A DNA stretch of 64,000 bases from Nocardia aurantia (GTDB taxonomy: Bacteria; Actinomycetota; Actinomycetes; Mycobacteriales; Mycobacteriaceae): assembly GCF_009604425.1 (NCBI RefSeq), contig NZ_WEGI01000001.1, positions 434,001 to 498,000 on the forward strand. The letters run 5' to 3'. How positions within the stretch are numbered: the first letter of the stretch is position 1; the number at the start of each line of letters is the position of its first letter. The position numbers and the translations under genes are program-made. This document shows, one piece after another, positions 1-7,425 of this stretch. A model generated the notes under the pieces. That model was not told the DNA's origin. It made no database searches and saw only the letters and a list, made by a program, of their open reading frames with translations.

Positions 1-131
1 ACATCCAGATGTCCGGATTCCACGGCGCGGTCACCGGCGCGGTCGGCCCGGTCACCATCCGCCCGTTCGTGAAGGTGGTGAGCAGCAGCGGCGACACCGT
101 CGTCACCTACGGCCCGACCACGACCCTCTGA
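1..131 (+). CDS. MspA-family porin, C-terminal fragment
   Basis: Only the last 42 codons lie in the window; the gene starts to the left. The readable tail ends with the residues VVSSSGDTVVTYGPTTTL and a TGA at 129-131. It carries the pattern GFHGAVTGAVGPVTIRPF followed by a beta-rich segment. In MspA-type octameric outer-membrane porins of mycobacteria and nocardiae the C-terminus similarly has a small glycine-rich turn, then IRSYA-like strands and a TVYGxP ending. The match is by eye on a short fragment, so family assignment is moderate. If right, the protein forms a hydrophilic channel in the mycolate outer membrane, which supports a Mycobacteriales host. Confidence 0.55.
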   Translation, partial: IQMSGFHGAVTGAVGPVTIRPFVKVVSSSGDTVVTYGPTTTL

Positions 132-135
132 CCGG

Positions 136-969
136 TCAGCGCAGCAGATCCGGCCGCCGACGCAGAATCGCCATGGTCCGGATCTGCAACCGCTGCAACG
201 CCTGCCGGACCAGTCGCAGATCACCGGCGATCACATCGCCCCGCGCGACCAGCTCCGGATACTCCCGCCCGAGCCGATGATGGAAGCGGGCCTGCTCGGT
301 CAGCTTCGACACCGTGGACGTCCGGCTGCACAGATTGAACGACGAATTACGCCACGCCGCAGACACATCCGGCATCCCGTAGAAGGCCCCCGACTCGCAC
401 ACCCGCGCGAACAGGTCCACATCCATCGGGAACACCAGATCACCGCGAAAACCACCGACCCGCTGAAAATCCCGCCGCCGGAACATCGCCGCCGCCGTAG
501 GCCCGAATTCGGCCGGCCCGTGCCGCACGATCGCCCGCATCAACGAGAGCACCGACTGCGCACCCACCAGCCCCGGCAGCCCCAGCCCGGAATCCTCGAC
601 CTCACCGACCTCGTCGATGACATCGAATTTCGTGGAACTGAGCGCGATCTCGTCGTCCCGCATCAGATCCAGCTGCGCCTGCAACGTCCCCGGCATCAGA
701 ATGTCGTCCGCGCAGACCACCTTCACCAACTCGCCCGAGGAGATCTCGACGGCCCGGTTCCAGTTGTCCCCGATCGGCAGCACCCGCTCGTTGCGATGCA
801 CCCGCACCCGCGGATCATCGAAACCGCGGGCCACGTCCCCGGTCCCGTCGGTACTCGCGTTGTCGAGCACCAGCAGTTCGAAATCGGCATCCTGATCCAG
901 GATCGACCGCATGGTCGTCGCGAGCGTCCCGGCCGCGTTGTAGGCCGGCACACAGATCGACAGAGAAAT
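136..969 (-). CDS. Family 2 glycosyltransferase
   Basis: This is a GT-A fold glycosyltransferase, likely transferring a sugar from a nucleotide donor to a cell-envelope or glycolipid acceptor. The N-terminus SLSICVPAYNAAGTLATTM is the usual GT2 opening, followed by VLDNASTDGTG, a CADDILMPGTL segment with the DxD-like acidic pair, and FPMDVDLFARV further on. There is no membrane segment. The start is uncertain. The frame stays open to an ATG at 1110, but those extra residues look unlike any GT2. A strong Shine-Dalgarno GAGGAGG (977-983 on the minus strand) sits 7 bases before an in-frame ATT at 969, with CTG at 963 as the other option. It converges with the porin gene on its left. The acceptor cannot be told from sequence. 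Confidence 0.8.
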   Translation of the reverse strand: MSLSICVPAYNAAGTLATTMRSILDQDADFELLVLDNASTDGTGDVARGFDDPRVRVHRNERVLPIGDNWNRAVEISSGELVKVVCADDILMPGTLQAQLDLMRDDEIALSSTKFDVIDEVGEVEDSGLGLPGLVGAQSVLSLMRAIVRHGPAEFGPTAAAMFRRRDFQRVGGFRGDLVFPMDVDLFARVCESGAFYGMPDVSAAWRNSSFNLCSRTSTVSKLTEQARFHHRLGREYPELVARGDVIAGDLRLVRQALQRLQIRTMAILRRRPDLLR

Positions 970-1295
970 TGCTAGCCCTCCTCGACTGCCCCGCCACCCG
1001 ACGACCCAGCCCGCCGACCCCCCGGCCACCCGCCGAATTCCCTCATCCCTGCCTCCTGAGACGCCGTCACCCACCGGACCGTCGTTCGGAGAAGCAGCTG
1101 TTCGCCGCAAACCTATCGCATGTGCAACAGCAGTGCCACAGCTGAGAAGACCCCCGAATTCGGGTCCCCGCGGAGTACACGGCGTGCTTCACGGCGAGGT
1201 CGGCCCGGCCCGACGACCTCCCGCGACGGCCGGATCGCATCCACCCGGCGAACTCGGCAAGCGGAGCCGGCGCAGCCCGAATTGCGAAGGCCCGT
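970..1295. other. Gap between two minus-strand genes
   Basis: This stretch holds the ribosome-binding site of the glycosyltransferase and the possible 5' extension of its frame up to 1110. Beyond that I see no convincing gene, terminator hairpin or promoter; reading frames here are short and arginine/proline-rich in the way of GC-driven chance frames. Confidence 0.5.
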
Positions 1296-2066
1296 TCAGC
1301 CCGCGAATCCACGAACGAGTTCCACGAACTCCTCCGGCCGCTCGACCATCACCTGATGCCCGCTCTCGATTTCCGCGTACTCGGCCCCGGTGATCGCGGC
1401 GGCCAGCTCCCGGGAATACCGCGCGGAAATCAATGTGTCGCGCGAACACCCGATCACCAACGTCGGCACCGAGACCTCAGGCAGCAGATCGCGCACGTCG
1501 AGCCGCAACGCCAGATCGATCTGCCGCAACCGCCCCGGAACCGGCCGATAAGCCGCCGCCATTTCCGCCACGGTCCCCGCCGGCACGGATTCCAGATACT
1601 CCCGGCTGAACGCGATCAACATGCTGTACCGCGCGAACGCCTCGGTATCACCGGCGAGCTGCCGCCACAGCACCGTCGCCTCCCGCAGATACCGATCACC
1701 CCGCCCCGTCCACCCCGTGACCAGCACAAGACTGCGAACCAACTCCGGCCGCGCCACCGCGAGCGCAGCCACCACCGCCCCACCCATCGAATGCCCCGCG
1801 GCATCGGCGGGCCCCTGCCCCAGATCGGAGATCACCGCGGCGACCTGCTCGGCGAGCACCTCGACCGTCAACTCCCCACCATCGTCCCGCGCCGCATCAC
1901 TACCCGAAAGATCCGGCAGCACAACCATTCTGCTCTCCGCGAGCGCCGAGGCCGCGACCTCCCACGCCTTCGACCCCGGACTACCCCCGTGCACCAGCAC
2001 CAACGGCCGCCCACTCCCGAACACCCGATACGGAATCCGAGCCGATCCCACACATATCTCCCGCAC
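1296..2066 (-). CDS. Alpha/beta hydrolase
   Basis: A 256-residue alpha/beta-hydrolase-fold enzyme. The oxyanion segment VLVHGGSPGS is followed by the nucleophile elbow GHSMGGA (catalytic serine), the acid in GCSRDTLI and the catalytic histidine in ESGHQVM, all in the expected order and spacing. A cap region lies between about residues 120 and 190. No signal peptide is seen, so it is probably cytoplasmic. I chose the GTG at 2066 because GAGGAGG lies 5 bases upstream; the frame continues to an ATG at 2138 without a ribosome site. The substrate is unknown: the family covers esterases, haloperoxidase-like proteins and lactone hydrolases. It stands alone, transcribed away from vapBC. Confidence 0.85.
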   Translation of the reverse strand: MREICVGSARIPYRVFGSGRPLVLVHGGSPGSKAWEVAASALAESRMVVLPDLSGSDAARDDGGELTVEVLAEQVAAVISDLGQGPADAAGHSMGGAVVAALAVARPELVRSLVLVTGWTGRGDRYLREATVLWRQLAGDTEAFARYSMLIAFSREYLESVPAGTVAEMAAAYRPVPGRLRQIDLALRLDVRDLLPEVSVPTLVIGCSRDTLISARYSRELAAAITGAEYAEIESGHQVMVERPEEFVELVRGFAG

Positions 2067-2173
2067 GCCTGCCTCCTCCGCGAAACCTGAAGTGCCACAG
2101 ACGATGCCAGCAAAAGTGGATGATGAGGAGCGGAGCACTCTCCCTAGGACCCGCCCTCCGGGTATTCCGTGTG

Positions 2174-2209
2174 GTTCGAACCCGGCGGCGTAGGGTATGC
2201 TGGCATACC
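2174..2209 (+). promoter_or_regulatory. vapBC promoter and palindromic operator
   Basis: A perfect inverted repeat GGTATGC-TG-GCATACC occupies 2194-2209 and directly abuts the antitoxin ATG at 2210. There is no Shine-Dalgarno, so translation is probably leaderless. GTTC (2174-2177), 15 bases, GGGTAT (2193-2198) resembles a SigB/SigF-type promoter and overlaps the palindrome; TAGGGT (2191-2196) could instead be a -10 for the housekeeping sigma. VapB proteins commonly bind a palindrome over their own promoter, which this layout fits. The palindrome is seen; its function is inferred. Confidence 0.65.
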
Positions 2210-2434
2210 ATGAAGCGTACGACCATCAAACTAGCGGATGACCTGGACAGTCGGGTCAGGCATGAGGCTGCGCGACGTGAGATGACTGTGTCCGATTGGA
2301 CTCGTGAGGCCATCGCCGCGCATCTGCCGAACGAAGGCAAACGCAGTTTCGGTGCAGCGGGTGCCGGTCACAGCGGACGATCGGATATTTCCGAGCGGAT
2401 CGAAGAGATCCTGCGGGGGGAGTGGGACCGATAA
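2210..2434 (+). CDS. VapB-like antitoxin
   Basis: A 74-residue protein beginning MKRTTIKLADDLDSRVRHEA, the signature of a ribbon-helix-helix DNA-binding domain (strand, then two helices: ARREMTVSDWTREAI). The C-terminal half, ending ISERIEEILRGEWDR, would wrap and inhibit the toxin. The start is set by the operator palindrome that ends one base before the ATG; upstream in-frame starts would translate through the promoter. It overlaps the vapC start by 13 bases, so the two are translationally coupled. The expected role is to neutralise the PIN toxin and repress the operon as a complex. Confidence 0.85.
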   Translation: MKRTTIKLADDLDSRVRHEAARREMTVSDWTREAIAAHLPNEGKRSFGAAGAGHSGRSDISERIEEILRGEWDR

Positions 2435-2847
2435 CTCGCCTCTTGGTCGATGCGGGCCCGTTGTATGCCTATGTCGACGCCGACGACGCACATCACCGTG
2501 CGTGCCTGGATCTCCTGCAGAACCATCGAGGTCCGCTCGTGGTCCCGACGTTGGTGATCACCGAAGCTGCCTACCTCATCGGCACCCGTCTCGGTGCCGA
2601 GGCTGAAGTTCGCTTTCTCGGCGACTTCGCTGAAGGTCTGTTCGAGGTCGAGTCCGTTCATCCCGCCGATTGGCTTCGGATCGCTCAACTTGTCGCCCGG
2701 TACCGAGATTGGCCGCTCGGTACCGCCGACGCATCGGTCGTAGCCGCGGCGGAACGGCTGAACATCACGCGGGTCGCGACCGTCGACCGGCGGCACTTCT
2801 CAGCCGTCCGGCCGAAGCACGTCGACGCTTTCGAGCTACTGCCGTAA
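2422..2847 (+). CDS. VapC-like PIN-domain ribonuclease toxin
   Basis: A 141-residue PIN-domain protein. Acidic residues expected to hold catalytic metal appear in order: LLVDAGPLYAYVD near the start, VITEAAYL in the middle, GTADASVVAAAERL and TVDRRHF near the end. The length is typical for VapC. The GTG start at 2422 is preceded by a GGGGGGA ribosome site and lies inside the end of the antitoxin gene, the usual coupled arrangement. VapC toxins cleave structured RNA such as tRNA anticodon loops or 23S rRNA; the target here cannot be predicted. All catalytic positions look intact, so the pair is probably functional. Confidence 0.87.
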   Translation: MGPITRLLVDAGPLYAYVDADDAHHRACLDLLQNHRGPLVVPTLVITEAAYLIGTRLGAEAEVRFLGDFAEGLFEVESVHPADWLRIAQLVARYRDWPLGTADASVVAAAERLNITRVATVDRRHFSAVRPKHVDAFELLP

Positions 2848-2947
2848 CGATGACCCCATCAGCGGAAAGTCCGGATCGGAAGACAGTGTCGCAGAAGTCG
2901 AATCGGTGACGATCGCGAGCGGCGAGATCACGACTATGGTCGATGCC

Positions 2948-3484
2948 ATGAGTGTCTACGAATACAGCGTGACCACCGCGAACGGCGAGACCAAGTCCCT
3001 CGGCGACTACAAGGACCGGGTGATCCTGATCGTGAACGTCGCCAGCAAGTGCGGCTTCACTCCCCAGTACGCCGGCCTGGAAGCGCTGCATCAGGCGACC
3101 AAGGACCGCGGCCTGGACATCCTCGGCTTCCCCTGCAACCAGTTCGGCGACCAGGAACCCGGCACGAACGCCGAGATCCAGGACTTCTGCTCCACCGAAT
3201 ACAACGTCACCTTCCCGGTCTTCGCGAAGCTGGAAGTGAACGGCCCCGACGCCGATCCCCTCTACACCTACCTGCGTGCCGAGGCCCCCGGCGACTTCGG
3301 CCCCGACGCGGGGTTCCTCTACGAGCACATCGCCAAGAACCGCCCCGAGACCATCGGCACCGACGAGGTCAAGTGGAACTTCACCAAGTTCCTGGTAGGC
3401 CGCGACGGCGAGGTCATCCGGCGCTACGAGTCCACCGCCACCCCGGAGGAGATCGGCGCCGACATCGCGCTCCTCCTCGACTGA
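2948..3484 (+). CDS. Glutathione peroxidase-family thiol peroxidase
   Basis: A 178-residue member of the GPx family that reduces hydroperoxides in the cytoplasm, in actinobacteria usually with thioredoxin as reductant. The active-site cysteine is in NVASKCGFTPQY, the second tetrad residue in FPCNQFGDQEPG, and the tryptophan in VKWNFTKFLVG. Cysteine replaces selenocysteine, as in most bacteria. I chose the ATG at 2948: TATGGT at 2935-2940 would be a -10 element placing the transcript start at or next to this ATG, suggesting leaderless translation. In-frame starts at 2906 and 2936 add residues not seen in the family. It forms a single-gene unit between vapC and a secreted protein gene. Confidence 0.92.
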   Translation: MSVYEYSVTTANGETKSLGDYKDRVILIVNVASKCGFTPQYAGLEALHQATKDRGLDILGFPCNQFGDQEPGTNAEIQDFCSTEYNVTFPVFAKLEVNGPDADPLYTYLRAEAPGDFGPDAGFLYEHIAKNRPETIGTDEVKWNFTKFLVGRDGEVIRRYESTATPEEIGADIALLLD

Positions 3485-3595
3485 GCCACCTGTGTAACCG
3501 CGGATACACAACCACTGTCACCGCGCGAACAGACCTTTCGCTGTCGAATCCGAAGAATCGTGTGCACACACGAACCGGTCACTTCGGAGGAAACC

Positions 3596-4153
3596 ATGTC
3601 CCGCTTCACCACGATGCTCAGCACCGCGGCCGCCGCACTCGCCACGGCCGGGGTGCTGGCCCTGGCCGCCGCCCCCGCTGCCACCGCGGACCCGGTCCCG
3701 CCGGCCGCCACCGCCCAGGCCCCGGTCCTCGCGAAAACCCAAGGCTGGCTGAGCATCTACAACGGCCAGGCCCCGCAGGGCGCCAACAACATCGAACTCC
3801 GCGTAGTCATCGACCCCACCGTCGGCATGCGGGTCACCGACCGCGACGGCCGCTCCCTGTACCGCTTCGACAAGGACACCCCGAAGCCCTCGGTCTCGAA
3901 CTGCAACGGCGACTGCGCCACCACCTGGCCCCCGCTGCTGGTCAGCCGCGGCCAGAACCTCTACGTCGACGGCCTCGACCCCCAGTTGACCGGCTTCATC
4001 GAGCGCGCCGACGGCACCTGCCAGATCACCATCGGCGGCTGGCCGGTCTACTACTTCGCCAAGGACAAGAACCCCGGCGACCTTCTCGGTCAGGGCGTCG
4101 GCGGCACCTGGTTCGCGGTATCCCCGACCGGCGGCAAGGTCCTCGCCAAGTAG
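3596..4153 (+). CDS. Secreted COG4315-type repeat protein
   Basis: A 185-residue exported protein. It has an N-terminal signal sequence (MSRFTTML, a hydrophobic alanine-rich core, likely cleavage after APAATA) with no lipobox cysteine. Two copies of the COG4315 'secreted repeat' follow: SLYRFDKD with CNGDCATTWPPLL, then GGWPVYYFAKDKNPGD with GGTWFAVSPTGG. This Yx(F/W)xxD motif family is common in actinobacterial lipoproteins of unknown function; a heme- or redox-related role has been suggested for some relatives but is not established. The ATG at 3596 has GGAGGA 5 bases upstream. It is probably monocistronic. Confidence 0.85.
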   Translation: MSRFTTMLSTAAAALATAGVLALAAAPAATADPVPPAATAQAPVLAKTQGWLSIYNGQAPQGANNIELRVVIDPTVGMRVTDRDGRSLYRFDKDTPKPSVSNCNGDCATTWPPLLVSRGQNLYVDGLDPQLTGFIERADGTCQITIGGWPVYYFAKDKNPGDLLGQGVGGTWFAVSPTGGKVLAK

Positions 4154-4258
4154 TCGCCCGATTACCGACCGAACTAAGTTAATCTCGCTACTCTGTGACG
4201 TAGAGCACATAGTCCGCAGCGCCCGGATGCTCGGACCGCGCGTACGACAGGAGCGAGA

Positions 4259-5866
4259 ATGCCCGCCACCACGGAGTCTACGAACGAGTCGATCACCGAA
4301 CCCCTGCACTCGCGACGGAACCACTGGAACAACCAGGTACACCGCCATTCGCTCATGACTCCCGACCGTCCGGCCATCAGCTACCTCGACCGCACAACCA
4401 CCTGGCGCGAACTGGACAACCGATCCAGAGCATTCGCCGCCGCCCTCCACCGCCGAGGCGTCCGATTCGGCGACCGGGTCCTGATGGCCCTGCTGAACCG
4501 CACCGAATACCTCGAAGCAGTCCTCGGCGCCAACCTGATCGGCGCGATCCCGGTCCCGGTCAACATCCGGATGAGCCCCGCCGAGGTCGCATACCTCGCC
4601 ACCGACAGCGGCGCCGAGGTCATAGTCACCGAAAAACTGCTGGCCCCCCTCATGGCCGCCGCCCGCGCGTCCACCGGCACGATCAGCACGATGATCGTGG
4701 TGGACAACGGCGAAGACCCGGCCCACCTCGACTACGAAACCCTCCTCGCCGAGGATCCCGCCGGCCTCCCCGAGATCGACGTCCCCGAGGACACCGTCGC
4801 CCTGATCATGTACACCTCCGGCACCACCGGAAAACCCAAGGGCGCCATGCTGACTCACACCAACCTGCAAGCCCAGGCGGTCACCACGATCAACTGCGTC
4901 CAAGGCGGCTCGGACGACGACGTGGCCTCGGTGGTACCCCCCATCTTCCACATAGCCGGCCTGGCCGCCTTCGCCCCCGTCCTGTACCGAGGCACCCGCT
5001 CGGTGATCCACCCGCTCGGCGCCTTCGACCCCGACGCCATGCTCGACACCATGGAACGCGAGGGCACCACCTCGGTCTTCATGGTCCCCGCCCAATGGCA
5101 GGCCATCTGCGCCGCCCAACAGGCCAGACCCCGCAACCTGGCCCTGCGCACCATCAGCTGGGGAGCGGCACCCGCCTCCGACACGGTCCTCACCGCCATG
5201 AACGAGACCTTCCCCGAAGCTCTCAACATGACCGCCTTCGGCCAAACCGAAATGTCCCCCGTCACATGCGTTCTCGAAGGCAAGGACGCCATCCGCAAAC
5301 TGGGCTCGGTGGGCAAGGTCGTCCCGGCGGTGACCGCCCGCGTGGTCGACCCGATGATGAACGACGTAAAGCCCGGCGAGGTAGGCGAAATCGTCTACCG
5401 AGGCCCGAATCTCATGAAGGGCTACTGGAACAACCCCCAAGGCACCGCAGAAGCCTTCCGCGGCGGCTGGTTCCACTCCGGCGACCTCGTCCGCCAAGAC
5501 GAAGAGGGCTTCCTCTACGTGGTCGACCGCGCCAAGGACATGATCATCTCCGGCGGCGAGAACATCTACTGCGCCGAAGTCGAAAACGCCTTGTACGCCC
5601 ACCCTTCCATCACCGAAGCCGCGGTGATCGGCCGCGCCCACCAGAAGTGGGGCGAGGTCCCGGTAGCCGTGATCGTCCTGACCCCCGGCGCCGGCAACGT
5701 GACCCTCACCGACCTCGAACCCCACCTCAACGAGCACCTCGCCCGCTTCAAGCACCCGAAGGACCTGGTGATCGTCGACGAACTCCCGCGCAACGCCAGC
5801 GGGAAGGTGGTCAAGCCGGAACTCCGGAAGGCATATGGGAGCAAGGACGTCGGGCTGGCCGACTGA
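4259..5866 (+). CDS. fadD5: Fatty-acyl-CoA/AMP ligase, FadD5-like
   Basis: A 535-residue ANL-superfamily enzyme expected to activate fatty acids to acyl-AMP and then acyl-CoA. The phosphate-binding loop YTSGTTGKPKGAML, the AFGQTEMSPV segment, the HSGDLVRQDEEGF aspartate motif, the hinge DRAKDMIISGGENIYCAE and the catalytic lysine of NASGKVVKPEL are intact. The wording across the whole length, for example VPAQWQAICAAQQARPR and FGQTEMSPVTC, closely recalls Mycobacterium tuberculosis FadD5, which sits beside the mce1 operon and is implicated in recycling mycolic-acid-derived lipids. No mce genes are present here. The ATG at 4259 follows a GGAGCGA ribosome site. The symbol rests on remembered similarity. 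Confidence 0.87.
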   Translation: MPATTESTNESITEPLHSRRNHWNNQVHRHSLMTPDRPAISYLDRTTTWRELDNRSRAFAAALHRRGVRFGDRVLMALLNRTEYLEAVLGANLIGAIPVPVNIRMSPAEVAYLATDSGAEVIVTEKLLAPLMAAARASTGTISTMIVVDNGEDPAHLDYETLLAEDPAGLPEIDVPEDTVALIMYTSGTTGKPKGAMLTHTNLQAQAVTTINCVQGGSDDDVASVVPPIFHIAGLAAFAPVLYRGTRSVIHPLGAFDPDAMLDTMEREGTTSVFMVPAQWQAICAAQQARPRNLALRTISWGAAPASDTVLTAMNETFPEALNMTAFGQTEMSPVTCVLEGKDAIRKLGSVGKVVPAVTARVVDPMMNDVKPGEVGEIVYRGPNLMKGYWNNPQGTAEAFRGGWFHSGDLVRQDEEGFLYVVDRAKDMIISGGENIYCAEVENALYAHPSITEAAVIGRAHQKWGEVPVAVIVLTPGAGNVTLTDLEPHLNEHLARFKHPKDLVIVDELPRNASGKVVKPELRKAYGSKDVGLAD

Positions 5867-5972
5867 ACCGGCCGATCGCCGATCCGCTGTCCGAGCGGGC
5901 CGTCCTGCCTGGCCGTTCCAAGTTCCCACCCCAACACCTTGCATCGATCTTCCATGAGTGCTAAAACAAATC

Positions 5973-5999
5973 TATCGCGACCAACACAGATTATCGCGA
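5973..5999 (+). promoter_or_regulatory. Direct repeat upstream of hsp20
   Basis: TATCGCGA occurs twice, at 5973-5980 and 5992-5999, in the short gap before the small heat-shock gene. The 19-base spacing is close to two helical turns, so a dimeric regulator could bind both on one face. It is not the HspR (HAIR) box, which I looked for and did not find. The repeat is seen; a regulatory role is inferred. Confidence 0.35.
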
Positions 6000-6037
6000 T
6001 CGACAACCAGAGAATGGAGTGAGTGGAGGTGGCTACC

Positions 6038-6463
6038 GTGCTGATGCGGACAGACGGGTTCCGTGACCTGGACCGCTTCGCCCAGCAGGTGCTGGGGACC
6101 GCGGCGAGGCCGGCGGTGATGCCGATGGACGCCTGGCGTGACGGCGACGAGTTCGTCGTCGAACTGGATCTGCCGGGTATCGACCCGGGTTCGCTGGATC
6201 TGGATCTGGAGCGCAACGTGCTGACCGTGCGCGCCGAACGCCCGGATATCGACCCGGGCCGCCAGATGATCGCTGCGGAACGCCCCCGCGGCGTGTTCTC
6301 CCGCCAGTTGTTCCTCGGGGAGACTCTCGACACCGAGCAGGTCCGCGCCGACTACACCGACGGGGTGCTCCGCGTGCGAATCCCTGTGGCCGACAAGGCC
6401 AAACCTCGCAAGATCACCATCGACCACACCGCCGACCGGCAACACGAACTGACCAGCCACTGA
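6038..6463 (+). CDS. Hsp20/alpha-crystallin small heat-shock protein
   Basis: A 141-residue ATP-independent holdase chaperone that binds unfolding proteins. The alpha-crystallin domain runs from about residue 35 ([19 protein letters not shown]) through [13 protein letters not shown] and [18 protein letters not shown] to the conserved [19 protein letters not shown] ending. The N-terminal arm [20 protein letters not shown] is the form common in actinobacterial relatives. The GTG at 6038 is chosen because GGAGG at 6025-6029 lies 8 bases upstream; GTG at 6023 and ATG at 6044 are alternatives. It precedes the sigma-factor region, which fits a stress-response setting. Confidence 0.9.
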   Translation: MLMRTDGFRDLDRFAQQVLGTAARPAVMPMDAWRDGDEFVVELDLPGIDPGSLDLDLERNVLTVRAERPDIDPGRQMIAAERPRGVFSRQLFLGETLDTEQVRADYTDGVLRVRIPVADKAKPRKITIDHTADRQHELTSH

Positions 6464-6546
6464 CCCGGACCGGACCGCGACACTCCCCGCCGAGCGCATT
6501 CCCCTCGTCGCGCACTGCGTGAGTGGCCGTCCGGGACGATCGCAGA

Positions 6547-6563
6547 TCCTTTCACGGAAAGGA
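6547..6563 (+). other. Short perfect hairpin containing a Shine-Dalgarno-like arm
   Basis: TCCTTTC (6547-6553), loop ACG, GAAAGGA (6557-6563) forms a 7-bp perfect stem whose right arm continues as GGTATCG, giving an AAAGGAGGT ribosome-site look-alike. No start codon follows at usable distance. It may be the hsp20 terminator (no T-run) or a chance element. Confidence 0.3.
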
Positions 6564-6594
6564 GGTATCGCCGGAAAAATTCTCGTGTACATAC

Positions 6595-6619
6595 GTTTCG
6601 TAGCCGGACGACCGGGTAG
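6595..6619 (+). promoter_or_regulatory. SigB/SigF-type promoter for the cold-shock mini-operon
   Basis: GTTT at 6595-6598, a 15-base spacer and GGGTAG at 6614-6619 match the mycobacterial SigF consensus (GTTT, 15-17 bases, GGGTAT) in all but the last base. It would start a transcript near 6627, leaving a leader of about 130 bases before the cold-shock-like gene. A sigma factor of this family is encoded 0.9 kb downstream. Confidence 0.6.
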
Positions 6620-6756
6620 CCGCGTCCCGTCGCGCGAGCCACCTTCCTGTTGCACCTCATCGGCCCCTTCAGCTCGCGCGACCCGCGCGGCTCCCGGTCC
6701 CTTCACCGAAGTCCAGCGGATTTCTTGTTCGTTCGACAGCGGAAAGCACCACATCC

Positions 6757-7101
6757 ATGACCGCAATTCTGATCCCGCAACTCCCCGCCACCGCCTCGCC
6801 GGCATCGACCGGCACGGCGGCCCGCCGATGGCAGCGCGGGGAAGTGGCCTGGTTCGACGAGGCCAAAGGGTTCGGATTCATCACCCCCGCCGACGGCGGT
6901 GCGCCGATCTTCGTCCAGTACAGCGCCGTCGACACCCCCGGCTACCGGCGACTGGTCGCCGGCCAGCCGGTCGCGTTCACCACGGTCGGCACCCGGCACG
7001 GGCCCGAAGCGGCATCGGTGCGGCCCCTGCCGATCCCCGACCGCACTGTCACCCGGCCCGCGCCCACCGCGGGCACGCACGACGAAGGACCGACACCGTG
7101 A
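6757..7101 (+). CDS. Cold-shock-domain protein with C-terminal tail
   Basis: A 114-residue protein with one cold-shock domain at about residues 25-75: WQRGEVAWFDEAKGFGFITPADGG, then PIFVQYSAVDTPGYRRLVAGQPVAF. RNP1 (KGFGFI) is intact. RNP2 reads IFVQYS where classical Csp proteins have VFVHYS, so one aromatic/histidine contact is changed to glutamine. Extra segments flank the domain, unlike the 67-residue CspA type; the C-terminal tail is proline/threonine-rich. It likely binds single-stranded RNA. The ATG at 6757 has GGAAAG upstream. The stop overlaps the next start (GTGA), showing translational coupling with two tiny genes. Confidence 0.8.
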   Translation: MTAILIPQLPATASPASTGTAARRWQRGEVAWFDEAKGFGFITPADGGAPIFVQYSAVDTPGYRRLVAGQPVAFTTVGTRHGPEAASVRPLPIPDRTVTRPAPTAGTHDEGPTP

Positions 7102-7253
7102 CCACGACCGTATCCCCGGCTGCCACCGACACCGCGGAGGCGCCGTTCGTGAAATGGCCAGATCCCAGCCCGCTCGACCGATGGTGGCAAGAGGTCATGG
7201 CAATACCGTCGCCCGGCCCCACCCGCCCGAGCCGTTTCGCCCCGGTGCGGTGA
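7098..7253 (+). CDS. Small protein coupled to cold-shock gene
   Basis: A 51-residue frame starting with GTG inside the GTGA that ends the cold-shock gene and finishing in a TGATG overlap with the following frame. The middle, FVKWPDPSPLDRWWQEVMAIPSPG, is tryptophan-rich and looks like a designed amphipathic segment; the rest is low complexity. I recognise no family. The two tight overlaps are the main argument that it is translated. Function unknown. Confidence 0.5.
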   Translation: MTTTVSPAATDTAEAPFVKWPDPSPLDRWWQEVMAIPSPGPTRPSRFAPVR

Positions 7254-7396
7254 TGCTGACCCTGGCAATCGCGACGGTGGCCGTGCCCGCCGTCGCCGCG
7301 ACCACAGCATGGGCGACCGTCGCCGCGACCTACTGGCACGAAGCCCGCCACCGCTTCCACTCCACCGGAACCCCGGCAAAGCGGCACCGCCACTGA
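7253..7396 (+). CDS. Small single-pass membrane protein
   Basis: A 47-residue frame, MLTLAIATVAVPAVAATTAW then ATVAATYWHEARHRFHSTG and a basic tail. One hydrophobic helix (about residues 1-27) is followed by a histidine/arginine-rich cytoplasmic end, typical of small stress-membrane proteins. The ATG at 7253 overlaps the preceding stop (TGATG), completing a three-gene coupled unit with the cold-shock-like gene. A GTG one codon earlier is possible. No family recognised. Confidence 0.5.
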   Translation: MLTLAIATVAVPAVAATTAWATVAATYWHEARHRFHSTGTPAKRHRH

Positions 7397-7425
7397 GTGT
7401 TTCGTCAGGAAGTCGGCATCTCGAG

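Noticed and set aside
2171..2192. GGTTCGAACCC resembling a tRNA T-arm or SOS-box half near vapBC
   Set aside because: No surrounding cloverleaf can be drawn and the second SOS half-site is missing.
3518..5944. 808-codon minus-strand frame over the secreted protein and fadD5
   Set aside because: The plus strand has clear families; the antisense product is a glycine/valine/aspartate-rich shadow with no motif.
5867..6037. Search for an HspR (HAIR) box before hsp20
   Set aside because: No CTTGAGT-N7-ACTCAAG-like sequence is present; only the TATCGCGA direct repeat is seen.
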